A stretch of DNA of 64,000 nucleotides, taken from positions 1-64,000 of the forward strand of contig NZ_RKQK01000003.1 in NCBI RefSeq assembly GCF_003814915.1, in the 5' to 3' direction. Numbering within the stretch: the first letter of the stretch is position 1; each line of letters begins with the position of its first letter. The notes beneath the pieces were generated by a model. The model had not been told where the DNA came from. It ran no database searches and worked only from the letters and a program-made list of their open reading frames with translations. The DNA is from Pacificibacter maritimus (GTDB lineage: Bacteria; Pseudomonadota; Alphaproteobacteria; Rhodobacterales; Rhodobacteraceae). Below are positions 54,520 through 63,085 of this stretch, in pieces. Position numbers and translations under genes: made by a program.

Positions 54520-55323
54520 TTAAGAATGAGGGGCGGTATCGACCTTGCGCAAGCGCGCTTGCAAATCAAGCAAGTCCGCCCAAGCATCGCGTTTGGCCAA
54601 AGGGGTGCGCAAAATATCACGCGGAGACATCATCGGCAAAGCGGGTTTGCCCAGCACAGTTTGCCAATTGCCACGCAGGCGGGTAATGCCCGTACGCCCC
54701 AATGTGGCGGCACAAGCGGGATTCCCCATCAGCACAATAAAATCGGGGTTCGCCAATTCGATGTGACGCAGCAAAAACGGTTTCAGCATCGCGATTTCAC
54801 GCGCAGTTGGATCACGATTTTCAGGCGGACGCCACGGCAGCGCTTTGGTGATATAGAGCGCTTGGGCTGGGTTTGTCGCAGTGCGACTTAGGCCGATGGC
54901 ATCAAACATTTTGTCAAACAAAGCGCCTGCGGGGCCCATAAAGGGTTTGCCTTCAATGTCGTCTTCACGACTGGGCGCATCGCCTACGACCATCACACGG
55001 GCGCCAAGACTGCCATCTTGAAACACCAGATTGCGCGCCCCTCGGCGCAGATCGCAATGTTCAAATCCCAGCAAAGCGGTTTTTATGTCTTCAATTGACA
55101 CACAGCTGGCAACGGCTTTTTGCGCCTCATCTGTCGCATCAATTTCGGGCGCTTTTACAGGGGTTGGCGGTTGTGAACTGACGGGTGCAGCCGCAGGTTT
55201 GGGGGCCTCTTTGGGGATCTCATAACGGTTTACGGGCGTTTCACCGATGGCTTCGCTGACGCCAAGCTCGACCTGCCACTCTAACAGAGCGTGCGCTTCC
55301 CAATAATCCAAGTGAGTCTCCAT
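54520..55323 (-). CDS. Uracil-DNA glycosylase, family 4-like but lacking most Fe-S cysteines
   Basis: A 267-residue protein. An N-terminal Pro/Ala-rich extension of about 70 residues precedes a uracil-DNA glycosylase superfamily core: motif GDAPSREDDIEGKPFMG (about 114-130), WRPPENRDP (about 164-172) and LMGNPACAATL. Family 4 enzymes bind 4Fe-4S through four cysteines. Here only C90 in GFEHCDLRRG is kept. The expected first Cys is F87, the one before RPPENR is a Pro-Trp, and the one in EIAMLKPFL is lost. It may be a cluster-free variant. It removes uracil from DNA if active. Confidence 0.75.
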   Translation of the reverse strand: METHLDYWEAHALLEWQVELGVSEAIGETPVNRYEIPKEAPKPAAAPVSSQPPTPVKAPEIDATDEAQKAVASCVSIEDIKTALLGFEHCDLRRGARNLVFQDGSLGARVMVVGDAPSREDDIEGKPFMGPAGALFDKMFDAIGLSRTATNPAQALYITKALPWRPPENRDPTAREIAMLKPFLLRHIELANPDFIVLMGNPACAATLGRTGITRLRGNWQTVLGKPALPMMSPRDILRTPLAKRDAWADLLDLQARLRKVDTAPHS

Positions 55324-55382
55324 AGGATCAAACTAGCTGTACTCTGCACGAAGGTAAATCATAAGAAATGCCTCACATAGCA

Positions 55383-55411
55383 TTGCCGCGTGCCAGTTGA
55401 GTTTCTATAAG
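55383..55411 (+). promoter_or_regulatory. Candidate sigma-70-type promoter of pyrB
   Basis: TTGCCG (55383-55388) is followed after 17 bases by TATAAG (55106-style spacing at 55406-55411). A small GCGACA/TGTCGC hairpin (55418-55433) lies in the predicted leader before the start codon. Confidence 0.45.
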
Positions 55412-55455
55412 GGCGCAGCGACAGCATTGTCGCCGCGTGACAATATGAGGGCATC

Positions 55456-56418
55456 ATGGCATTTCGGCAAAAACACCTTCTTGGCATTGAACCTTTACAC
55501 CCCACAGAAATCACTACGATTTTGGATGTTGCGGACAGCTATGTCGATTTGAACCGCCAAGCACATAAGCATTCTGATGCGTTGAAAGGCATGACACAAA
55601 TCAACATGTTCTTTGAAAACTCCACACGCACTCAAAGTTCGTTTGAACTGGCGGGCAAGCGTTTGGGCGCGGATGTGATGAACATGTCGATGCAAGCGTC
55701 ATCCATCAAAAAGGGCGAAACGCTGATTGATACAGCTTTGACGCTAAATGCCATGCACCCTGACCTTTTGGTTGTACGTCACCCTCATTCAGGGGCGGTG
55801 GATCTACTGGCGGAAAAGGTCAATTGCGCTGTGCTGAATGCAGGTGACGGCCGCCACGAACATCCGACACAAGCGCTGTTGGATGCTTTGACCATTCGCC
55901 GCGCCAAAGGCCGCTTACACCGCCTATCTATCGCGATTTGTGGCGATATCGCGCACAGCCGCGTGGCGCGTTCAAACCTTATTTTGCTCGGTAAAATGGA
56001 AAACCGTGTGCGCCTTGTTGGCCCACCGACATTGATCCCTGCGGGCATGACGGAACTGGGCTGCGAGGTCTATGAAGACATGGAAGAAGGTCTGAAAGAC
56101 GTTGATGTCGTCATGATGTTGCGCTTGCAAAAAGAACGTATGGATGGCGGATTTATCCCGTCAGAGCGTGAATATTTCCACCGCTATGGATTGGATGCGG
56201 CCAAGCTGGCGCATGCCAAGCCTGATGCGATTGTTATGCATCCTGGCCCGATGAACCGCGGTGTCGAAATTGATGGCACGATTGCCGATGACATCAATCG
56301 TTCTGTGATCCAAGAACAGGTTGAAATGGGTGTGGCTGTGCGTATGGCCGCGATGGATTTGCTCGCGCGCAACCTGCGGGCCAGCAAGAACTCCGCGGAT
56401 CAAGGCATTATGGTATGA
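55456..56418 (+). CDS. pyrB: Aspartate carbamoyltransferase catalytic subunit
   Basis: A 320-residue enzyme of pyrimidine synthesis, condensing carbamoyl phosphate and aspartate. Carbamoyl-phosphate-binding STRTQ lies at 56-60 in [32 protein letters not shown] and [11 protein letters not shown] mark the later active-site loops. The allosteric partner pyrI is absent. Instead it is linked, through an unknown membrane gene, to a dihydroorotase-like protein that lacks catalytic residues, as in the PyrB-PyrC' complexes of pseudomonads. Confidence 0.96.
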   Translation: MAFRQKHLLGIEPLHPTEITTILDVADSYVDLNRQAHKHSDALKGMTQINMFFENSTRTQSSFELAGKRLGADVMNMSMQASSIKKGETLIDTALTLNAMHPDLLVVRHPHSGAVDLLAEKVNCAVLNAGDGRHEHPTQALLDALTIRRAKGRLHRLSIAICGDIAHSRVARSNLILLGKMENRVRLVGPPTLIPAGMTELGCEVYEDMEEGLKDVDVVMMLRLQKERMDGGFIPSEREYFHRYGLDAAKLAHAKPDAIVMHPGPMNRGVEIDGTIADDINRSVIQEQVEMGVAVRMAAMDLLARNLRASKNSADQGIMV

Positions 56419-56963
56419 CTGCCGCGCTCGCCATAAAAAACGCGCCCTATCGGTCGGTTTGGATTTTCAAAATAGATTTGAACGACGACGAAATCGATAC
56501 ATTTTCTCATGAAGTCATTGAGGAAGATAATCACATTTGGCCGTTAGGCACAGCTTTAGGCATCAACCCGTTTCCAGACCACGATTTCGTTGAAGTGCTC
56601 GATTTAGACGCCTTGCGGTCCTATGGCTTTGCCAATTACTTGATCGAGGCCAATGGGTTAGACCTTGGCGAAGATGCTCAAAAACTAGATGATTTGTCGG
56701 GCCATATCTTGTTGGTCTTCTCGCAAGCCGTTGAAAGCGGCCAAACTGAATTTGCCCCCACAGCACCTTTGTCATTTGTCGGTCGGTATCACCAAGCCAT
56801 CGATACGCGCCAAGTCGAACCCATGGTCAGCCTTGCCGCTAAAGGTCAATTGCCTCAAGGAAAGCCCGTGAAATCCGATGCGCGCATCGGCGGTATGGTC
56901 GCGACTTTCGTGCTGATTTTTTTGGCTATTTTTGTAACAGTTTTCGTGTGGATTGGCGGCTAA
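56415..56963 (+). CDS. Unknown protein with C-terminal membrane helix, between pyrB and pyrC'
   Basis: A 182-residue protein. The soluble part (about 1-155) contains [16 protein letters not shown], a predicted mixed alpha/beta stretch, and [14 protein letters not shown] single C-terminal helix ([24 protein letters not shown], ends at the C-terminus) would anchor it in the inner membrane with the bulk in the cytoplasm. No family was recognised. It overlaps pyrB by ATGA and precedes pyrC' by about 65 bases, so it is co-expressed with both. It could tether the carbamoyltransferase complex to the membrane; this is speculative. Confidence 0.7.
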   Translation: MTAALAIKNAPYRSVWIFKIDLNDDEIDTFSHEVIEEDNHIWPLGTALGINPFPDHDFVEVLDLDALRSYGFANYLIEANGLDLGEDAQKLDDLSGHILLVFSQAVESGQTEFAPTAPLSFVGRYHQAIDTRQVEPMVSLAAKGQLPQGKPVKSDARIGGMVATFVLIFLAIFVTVFVWIGG

Positions 56964-57027
56964 TGCCCTACCAATTCTCAGCCCTTTCGACCTGCACGCC
57001 ACGCAGCATTCCCCTAAGAGGCCGCCT

Positions 57028-58326
57028 ATGACAGTCTTTATCAATGCCCGTTTGATTGACCCAGAAACATTGACCGATACCTTGGGGTGGTTGCGCATCG
57101 AACAGGGTGTGATCGCGCAACAGGGAACAGGTACGCCGCCTGCTGGCGACCAGATTGAGTGTCACGGCAAATGTTTGGCACCTGGCATTGTGGATCTGGG
57201 TGTGAAAGTTTCTGAACCTGGCGAGCGGCATAAAGAAAGCTTTGCTTCAGCTGGGCGCGCTGCGGCCGCAGGCGGCGTCACAACGATTGTCACCCGCCCT
57301 GACACATTGAATGCCATCGATACCCCAGAGGTGTTGGAATTTGTTGAACGGCGCGCGGCCATGGATTCCATCGTGAACGTCAAACATATGTCTGCCCTCA
57401 CCAAAGATCGTGCTGGAAGTGAAATGGTTGAAATCGGTTTCATGAAAGATGCAGGCGCTGTTGCTTTTACCGATTGCGATCATGTCGTTGAAAACACCAA
57501 GGTTTTGCAGCGCTGTATGACCTATGCGCGCTCCTTGGGCGTTCTGGTCATTGGCCACCCACAAGAACCCACGCTCAGCAAAGGCGCTGCGGTTACATCG
57601 GGAAAATTTGCATCGCTCAGAGGTCTGCCCGCCGTGTCGCCAATGGCAGAACGCATGGGGGTTGATCGCGATATTGCTCTGATCGAAATGACGGGCGTGA
57701 AATACCACTTTGACCAACTGTCAACAGCGCGTGCCTTGCCTGCTTTGGAGCGCGCCAAAAAGAACGGCTTGGATGTTACTGCTGGCGTCTCCATTCATCA
57801 CCTGACGTTGAACGAATATGATGTGGGCGATTACCGCACGTTTTTCAAAGTCAAACCGCCCCTTCGGTCCGAAGATGATCGTTTGGCCATGGTTGAAGCG
57901 GTTGCCAATGGCACCATCGATATCATCGCCTCGATGCACACGCCACAAGACGAAGAAAGCAAACGCCTCCCCTTTGAGGAAGCGGCATCAGGTTCTGTGG
58001 CATTGGAAACTTTGCTGCCTGCCGCGATGCGCTTGATCCATTCCGATCAGCTGACACTGCCTGAATTGTTTCGCGCTATGGCCCTTAACCCAGCCGATAG
58101 ATTGGGATTGACCTGCGGCCGTTTAAGCATCGGCGCGCCTGCGGATCTTGTGCTGTTCGATCCTGACGCCCCTTTTGTGATGGATCGTTTCAAGCTGAAA
58201 TCAAAATCTAAAAACACGCCCTTTGATGGTGCAAGAATGCAAGGCAAAGTGCTTGGAACATGGGTTTCTGGTCAGCAAGTCTTTGAGCAAGCCCAAAACG
58301 CGACCGCGACAGGATTAAACCAATGA
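57028..58326 (+). CDS. Dihydroorotase-like protein without zinc ligands (PyrC'/PyrX type)
   Basis: A 432-residue amidohydrolase-fold protein related to dihydroorotase. The HxH metal motif of DxHVHLREPG is replaced: [11 protein letters not shown] has G58 and K60. The later His of IxHVST is Q230 in YHFDQLST, and the catalytic Asp of TDHAP is M303 in [11 protein letters not shown]177 is kept. It is thus very unlikely to hydrolyse dihydroorotate; a working PyrC must be elsewhere. Pseudomonad PyrC' of this kind stabilises PyrB. AAGAGG precedes ATG 57028. Many alphaproteobacterial genomes label it dihydroorotase. Confidence 0.85.
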   Translation: MTVFINARLIDPETLTDTLGWLRIEQGVIAQQGTGTPPAGDQIECHGKCLAPGIVDLGVKVSEPGERHKESFASAGRAAAAGGVTTIVTRPDTLNAIDTPEVLEFVERRAAMDSIVNVKHMSALTKDRAGSEMVEIGFMKDAGAVAFTDCDHVVENTKVLQRCMTYARSLGVLVIGHPQEPTLSKGAAVTSGKFASLRGLPAVSPMAERMGVDRDIALIEMTGVKYHFDQLSTARALPALERAKKNGLDVTAGVSIHHLTLNEYDVGDYRTFFKVKPPLRSEDDRLAMVEAVANGTIDIIASMHTPQDEESKRLPFEEAASGSVALETLLPAAMRLIHSDQLTLPELFRAMALNPADRLGLTCGRLSIGAPADLVLFDPDAPFVMDRFKLKSKSKNTPFDGARMQGKVLGTWVSGQQVFEQAQNATATGLNQ

Positions 58327-58913
58327 TGCTCTTTTTGATCGGCGCGACAGCCATATTTTCCTATTTGCTTGGCTCTATTCCTTTTGGGATCGTCATGGCG
58401 AAACTGTTTGGTTTGGGCGATTTGCGCAGCATCGGGTCTGGCAACATCGGCGCGACCAATGTTTTGCGCACGGGCAATAAACTGGCCGCTTTTTTGACGC
58501 TGATCGGCGATAGCGGCAAAGGCGCTGCGGCGGTCTTGATCGCGCGCGCATTGGTAGGCGAAGACGGTGCTGGGATTGCCGCATTATTCGCAATGCTCGG
58601 CCATCTCTACCCCGTGTTTTTGAAATTCAAAGGCGGCAAAGGCGTGGCGACATTCCTTGGCACATTGCTGGCCCTGTCGTTTCCTGTGGGCTTAGCAGCC
58701 TGCGCCACTTGGCTATTGGTCGCAGTTGTGTCCCGCTATTCCAGCCTGTCGGCTTTGGTGGCGGCCCTGTTGGCCCCAATCTACACTGTTTGGCTTTATC
58801 ATCTACATGGTGCGATTTTAGTGGCCATTCTTTCAGCGCTCATATTTTATAAGCACCGCGACAACATCGCACGTCTTCGGGAAGGGTCCGAGACGAAAAT
58901 TGGTAAAAAATAA
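58323..58913 (+). CDS. plsY: Glycerol-3-phosphate acyltransferase PlsY
   Basis: A 196-residue five-helix inner-membrane enzyme using acyl-phosphate to make lysophosphatidic acid, the first step of phospholipid synthesis. [30 protein letters not shown] covers motif 1 (key residues S, R, G, N, T) and FKGGKGVAT motif 2. Its ATG overlaps the pyrC' stop by four bases. With plsC elsewhere in the window, both acylation steps are present. Confidence 0.94.
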   Translation: MMLFLIGATAIFSYLLGSIPFGIVMAKLFGLGDLRSIGSGNIGATNVLRTGNKLAAFLTLIGDSGKGAAAVLIARALVGEDGAGIAALFAMLGHLYPVFLKFKGGKGVATFLGTLLALSFPVGLAACATWLLVAVVSRYSSLSALVAALLAPIYTVWLYHLHGAILVAILSALIFYKHRDNIARLREGSETKIGKK

Positions 58914-58923
58914 CGAGGGCACT

Positions 58924-59283
58924 ATGGATTTTCAAACAGCGGTTAAAACTTGTTTTCAAAAATACGCCACTTTCACAGGACGCGCGCGTCGGTCTGAATT
59001 TTGGTGGTTTGTCTTGGCAATCACGATTGCAAGCGTTCTTATTTCAGCAATCAGCGACTTTGCATCAATCATTTTTAGCCTTGCGACGATTGTTCCGTCC
59101 ATCGCGGTGGCTGCACGCCGTTTGCACGACATCGACAAATCGGGTTGGTGGCAATTGATCGGATTTATCCCCGTGGTCGGCTGGATCATCGTGATCATTT
59201 GGTACGCGAAAGAAGGCAGCACAGTTGCGAACCGCTTTGGCGCGCCAGAAAAAACAGTCAGCGAATTTATCACACCTGAATAA
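58924..59283 (+). CDS. DUF805 family membrane protein
   Basis: A 119-residue protein with three to four predicted helices. The hallmark GRARRSEFWWF lies at about 20-30, and RLHDIDKSGWWQLI at about 66-79. DUF805 proteins are widespread and of unknown function. GAGGG precedes ATG 58924; the frame extends eight codons upstream but overlaps plsY and lacks such a site. It closes the pyr-plsY transcript before a strong terminator. Confidence 0.85.
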   Translation: MDFQTAVKTCFQKYATFTGRARRSEFWWFVLAITIASVLISAISDFASIIFSLATIVPSIAVAARRLHDIDKSGWWQLIGFIPVVGWIIVIIWYAKEGSTVANRFGAPEKTVSEFITPE

Positions 59284-59303
59284 TTTTAGGTCAGCTTAAA
59301 TGC

Positions 59304-59336
59304 AAAAAGCCCCGCCAAAACAGCGGGGCTTTTTTA
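59304..59336. terminator. Strong bidirectional terminator
   Basis: AAAAAGCCCCGC (304-315 within this kilobase) pairs with GCGGGGCTTTTT (323-334) over a seven-base loop. The A and T tracts let it work for both DUF805 and the convergent gshA. Confidence 0.9.
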
Positions 59337-59354
59337 TGTCGATCTTATCTCGGA

Positions 59355-60725
59355 TCAATATGAGTATTGATCAAAGACTTTTGTAACATCTGCGCCCCAG
59401 TCACCGTTGAACTTTTCGATCAACTCGTCTGCGGGTGATTGGCCTGATGAAATACTGTCTTTGAGCGCGTTCAAGAAATGTGTTTCATTTGGCACCAAGC
59501 CGCCCGCGCCCTCGCGGCCACGCGCAGTCAAGCCATTTTCAGAAATCGCAATCGTTTCACGGGCAAGGTCCATCATTTTGACACCTTGAACTTCGGCTTG
59601 AAGACCATCGATTGAGGATGCGACACGCAGCTCCTCGCGGAATTCTGGTGTCCAATCTTTGGCGATATCCCATGCTGCATCCAGCGCAGTTTGATCGTAC
59701 ATCATGCCGACCCAATAAGCCGGCAAAGCGCATAGACGACGCCAAGGGCCACCATCCGCGCCGCGCATTTCCATGTATTGCTTGATGCGCGCCTCAGGGA
59801 AAATCGTGGTCAAGTGATCGGCCCAATCCGACAGGGTCGGTTTTTCGCCGGGCAAGGCTGGCAATTCGCCTTTTAGGAAATCGCGGAATGACATGCCAAG
59901 TGCATCAATATATTTGCCATCACGGTAGACAAAATACATCGGCACATCGAGAGCGTAATCAACATAGCGTTCAAAGCCCATGCCCTCTTCGAATACGAAA
60001 GGCAGCATCCCAGTGCGGCTGTCATCTAAATGACGCCAAATACGTGAGCGCCACGATTTATGGCCGTTCAATTTGCCGTCGAAGAAAGGTGAGTTGGCGA
60101 ACAAAGCAGTGGCTACAGGTTGCAGAGCCAAAGCCACGCGGAATTTTTGCACCATATCGGATTCTGAGGCAAAATCCAAATTGACCTGAACCGTACAGGT
60201 ACGGCGCATCATCTGGGTGCCCGAAGTACCAACGGTGCCCATATAGGCATCCATCAACTTGTAGCGACCCTTTGGCATCAATGGCATATCTTCATGCGAC
60301 CAATGCGGCGCTGCGCCTAGGCCGATGAATTTCACACCGATCTCGTCCGCCACGCTTTGTACTTCACGCAAGTGAACATTCACTTCGTCACAGGTTTGGT
60401 GAATATTGTCCAAGGGCGCGCCTGACAGTTCAAGTTGGCCACCAGGTTCTAGCGAAACATTCGCCCCCTCTTTGGTCAATCCAATCAGGTATTCGCCCTC
60501 AAAGACGGGGTCCCATTTATATCGGTTTTGCAACCCTTCAAGGATAGACTTCACCGAACGCTCACCCTCGTAGGGGATGGGGTTTAGCGTATCTTTGCAA
60601 TAGCCGAATTTTTCATGCTCTGTCCCGATTTTCCAGTCCTTTGCAGGCTTATTGCCTTTTGCAAAGTATTGGATCAAATCATCAAAGCTGTCGATCAGGC
60701 CGCCGCCGGATTGAGGAATGGACAT
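59355..60725 (-). CDS. gshA: Glutamate-cysteine ligase (plant/alphaproteobacterial type)
   Basis: A 456-residue cytosolic enzyme making gamma-glutamylcysteine, the first step of glutathione synthesis. It shows WKIGTEHEKFGY near residue 33, LEPGGQLELSGAPLDN, MLPFVFEEGMGFERYVDYAL, and MEMRGADGGPW. This is the class shared by plants and alphaproteobacteria, distinct from E. coli GshA. It feeds the glutathione used by the nu-class transferase near the start of the window. Confidence 0.95.
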   Translation of the reverse strand: MSIPQSGGGLIDSFDDLIQYFAKGNKPAKDWKIGTEHEKFGYCKDTLNPIPYEGERSVKSILEGLQNRYKWDPVFEGEYLIGLTKEGANVSLEPGGQLELSGAPLDNIHQTCDEVNVHLREVQSVADEIGVKFIGLGAAPHWSHEDMPLMPKGRYKLMDAYMGTVGTSGTQMMRRTCTVQVNLDFASESDMVQKFRVALALQPVATALFANSPFFDGKLNGHKSWRSRIWRHLDDSRTGMLPFVFEEGMGFERYVDYALDVPMYFVYRDGKYIDALGMSFRDFLKGELPALPGEKPTLSDWADHLTTIFPEARIKQYMEMRGADGGPWRRLCALPAYWVGMMYDQTALDAAWDIAKDWTPEFREELRVASSIDGLQAEVQGVKMMDLARETIAISENGLTARGREGAGGLVPNETHFLNALKDSISSGQSPADELIEKFNGDWGADVTKVFDQYSY

Positions 60726-60784
60726 GTCGGTTCTCCGGTGGAGTTAAATCAGGGGTTCACAGTTGTGCCAATGCGCTTGTGAAG

Positions 60785-61294
60785 TCAATGCAGAGCTAAT
60801 GTGCGTTTTCGCCAAACCACCACTGGAGATTTGGGCATTTGTTTAATCTGTTTTAACATGCGTTCGGTTTCGATCCCATCTAAAGACACAAAAACATCGA
60901 ACAACTTTTCGGCATCCACAGCATCAAGCGGGATGTTCAAAGTCGTCTGCCCCGCCGCTTCGAGTTGCCAATGGGCGGACCCTTTTGTGGCAGGCAATAA
61001 GATCACAGAAGTCAGGGTGTCGATTTCCACCTGCCCGCCCGTGAAAGCGGTAAAATAGCTCACGACCCCTTCATCAACTTCGACAACACCGACACCCTGC
61101 CCTGCTTTCGCAAATCTCGCGCGTTGGAATGCCGCGAAGGCGATAAAAAGGGATGCGCAGATTAAGGCAAGCGCGACCCAGCGCATGAAGCCATAGCTTG
61201 AAATAAAGAACCAAACAAAGAGAAAGGCCAGCGCCACCGCTCCGATAACTTCGCGAAAGTGCCAAATCTGGGCACGCACTTCAGGGCGGATCAT
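60785..61294 (-). CDS. Unknown membrane protein coupled to rsmE
   Basis: A 169-residue protein starting MIRPEVRAQIWHFREV. Two predicted helices (about 15-35 and 38-58; VIGAVALAFLFVWFFIS, then VALALICASLFIAFAAF) are followed by a soluble beta-rich domain (about 65-165). This suggests a PH-like or lipid-facing module; no family was recognised. The ATG at 61294 overlaps the rsmE stop as ATGA, so it is coupled to it. A nine-codon upstream extension is not used. Confidence 0.65.
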   Translation of the reverse strand: MIRPEVRAQIWHFREVIGAVALAFLFVWFFISSYGFMRWVALALICASLFIAFAAFQRARFAKAGQGVGVVEVDEGVVSYFTAFTGGQVEIDTLTSVILLPATKGSAHWQLEAAGQTTLNIPLDAVDAEKLFDVFVSLDGIETERMLKQIKQMPKSPVVVWRKRTLALH

Positions 61295-62028
61295 GACCAA
61301 TCCCCCAAATGCTGCTGCCAAACCGTCATCGCGGCGACGGCTGCCGTATCTGCGCGTAAAATACGCGGCCCCAATGAAACCGCATGCGCATAGGGTAAAG
61401 CCTGCAAGCGCGCGCGTTCTGCGGGCGAAAATCCGCCCTCAGGCCCGATTAAAATTGCCCATTTGTCGCCAGATGTTGCGCCTGAGGCCAATTTCAAGGT
61501 TTGTGCAGCGCCCACCAAAGATTCATCGCAAAACATGATTTGGCGGCTTTCATCCCAATCGGCCAAAAGCCGATCCAGTTTTTGCAAATCCGTAACCTCG
61601 GGGACATAGGTGCCGCCGCATTGTTCGGCCGCTTCCAAAGCATGCGCTTGCAAACGGTCTTGGCGAATACGATCGGAATTGGTGTAATCTGTATTCACAG
61701 GTAGAATTTTCGCCGCACCCATTTCAGCCGCTTTTTCAACGATAAAATCCGTACGCGCCTTTTTGATCGGCGCGAAAATCAGCCAAAGATCAGGCGGCAG
61801 TTGCAAAGGCTTGCTTTGCCCGTGACACAATAAAGCGCCACCGCGTTTGTTGGCGGTGGTGACTTCGGCTTGGAATTCACCATCCACACCATTGAAGAGC
61901 GCGACAAATGCGCCCTCTTTCAGCCGCATAACGGCAAAAAGGTAATTTGACTGGTCTTTATCAAGGGGAACAGTTTGCCCTTGGGCCAGTGGGTGATCTA
62001 CAAAGAGTCTGACTTTAGCTTGAACCAT
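61291..62028 (-). CDS. rsmE: 16S rRNA m3U1498 methyltransferase
   Basis: A 245-residue SPOUT-fold enzyme that methylates U1498 of 16S rRNA. The SAM-binding knot is WAILIGPEGGFSPAER (about 193-208) and LGPRILRADTA (about 219-229). An N-terminal PUA-like domain covers about 1-70. ATG 62028 is preferred over an in-frame TTG two codons upstream. It is divergent from ubiA across 11 bases and coupled to the membrane protein downstream. Confidence 0.94.
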   Translation of the reverse strand: MVQAKVRLFVDHPLAQGQTVPLDKDQSNYLFAVMRLKEGAFVALFNGVDGEFQAEVTTANKRGGALLCHGQSKPLQLPPDLWLIFAPIKKARTDFIVEKAAEMGAAKILPVNTDYTNSDRIRQDRLQAHALEAAEQCGGTYVPEVTDLQKLDRLLADWDESRQIMFCDESLVGAAQTLKLASGATSGDKWAILIGPEGGFSPAERARLQALPYAHAVSLGPRILRADTAAVAAMTVWQQHLGDWS

Positions 62029-62039
62029 GGACAATACAT

Positions 62040-63020
62040 ATGACCGACAAAGCCCAAGCGCCAGACCCTCATGGCGAAGAATTATCAGGTCAGGTCTCTG
62101 ATGCTGTGATAGATAATTGGGTGGACACTAAAGCCCCTGCTTGGACGCGTCCCTATTTGCGCCTATCGCGCGCGGATCGCCCCATTGGCACATGGTTATT
62201 GTTGCTGCCCTGCTGGTGGGGCGCGTTGCTTGCCGCATCGGCGCAGGGCACGCTGAGCCTGCGCACGGTTTGGATCATGATTGGATGTGCTTTGGGCGCA
62301 TGGTTGATGCGTGGCGCTGGTTGCACATGGAATGATATTACAGATCGCGATTTCGATGCAAAAGTCGCCCGCACCAAAAGCCGCCCTCTGCCGTCAGGGC
62401 AAGTGACCACCAAACAAGCGTTGGTCTGGATGGCAGTGCAATGCCTGATAGCGCTGGTTATTTTACTCAGCTTCGGCCCATTTGCGACCCTTTTGGGCGT
62501 GGCGTCTTTGGCGCTTGTTGCGATCTACCCCTTCGCCAAACGATTTACATGGTGGCCGCAGGTTTTCTTGGGTCTGGCGTTCAACTGGGGCGCTTTGCTG
62601 GCCTATGCAGCCGTGGCAGGCACACTGACGGCAGCCCCTGTGTTTTTGTATCTTTCAGGTATCGCATGGACGCTGTTTTACGATACGATTTATGCCCATC
62701 AAGACAAAGAAGACGATGCCCTGATCGGAATCAAATCCACCGCACGACTCTTTGGTACCAATACAGCACAATGGCTGAAGCGCTTTTTGATCGTCTGCGT
62801 GATTCTATTTGCGGCAGCCGTGATTGAAGCCCTGATCAATGGGTCGGTGTTATCGCTGATTGTGGCCATTGGTGGCGCTTGGGCGATGGGCTGGCATATG
62901 ACTTGGCAACTCAGTCGCCTCGACATTGATGACCCGAAAATTTGCATGAAATTGTTCCGCGCCAATCGCGATACTGGCCTTTTGGCTGCGCTGTTTCTTG
63001 CCATTTCAATCTTCCTTTGA
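62040..63020 (+). CDS. ubiA: 4-hydroxybenzoate polyprenyltransferase
   Basis: A 326-residue inner-membrane enzyme joining the polyprenyl tail to 4-hydroxybenzoate in ubiquinone synthesis. About eight helices. The Mg-diphosphate motifs are NDITDRDFDAKVARTKSRPL (about 98-117) and YDTIYAHQDKEDD (about 213-225). It uses the product of the polyprenyl diphosphate synthase also in this window. It is divergent from rsmE and 65 bases ahead of the OmpA-family gene. Confidence 0.94.
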   Translation: MTDKAQAPDPHGEELSGQVSDAVIDNWVDTKAPAWTRPYLRLSRADRPIGTWLLLLPCWWGALLAASAQGTLSLRTVWIMIGCALGAWLMRGAGCTWNDITDRDFDAKVARTKSRPLPSGQVTTKQALVWMAVQCLIALVILLSFGPFATLLGVASLALVAIYPFAKRFTWWPQVFLGLAFNWGALLAYAAVAGTLTAAPVFLYLSGIAWTLFYDTIYAHQDKEDDALIGIKSTARLFGTNTAQWLKRFLIVCVILFAAAVIEALINGSVLSLIVAIGGAWAMGWHMTWQLSRLDIDDPKICMKLFRANRDTGLLAALFLAISIFL

Positions 63021-63085
63021 TTGCAGCGCGCGCCAAGACCCCCTAAACATCACTGCACACGCGACAAAAGTTGGACATAAGCACG

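Noticed and set aside
57028-58326. Calling this gene an active dihydroorotase
   Set aside because: The HxH pair, a further His ligand and the catalytic Asp are replaced, so a non-catalytic role is more likely.
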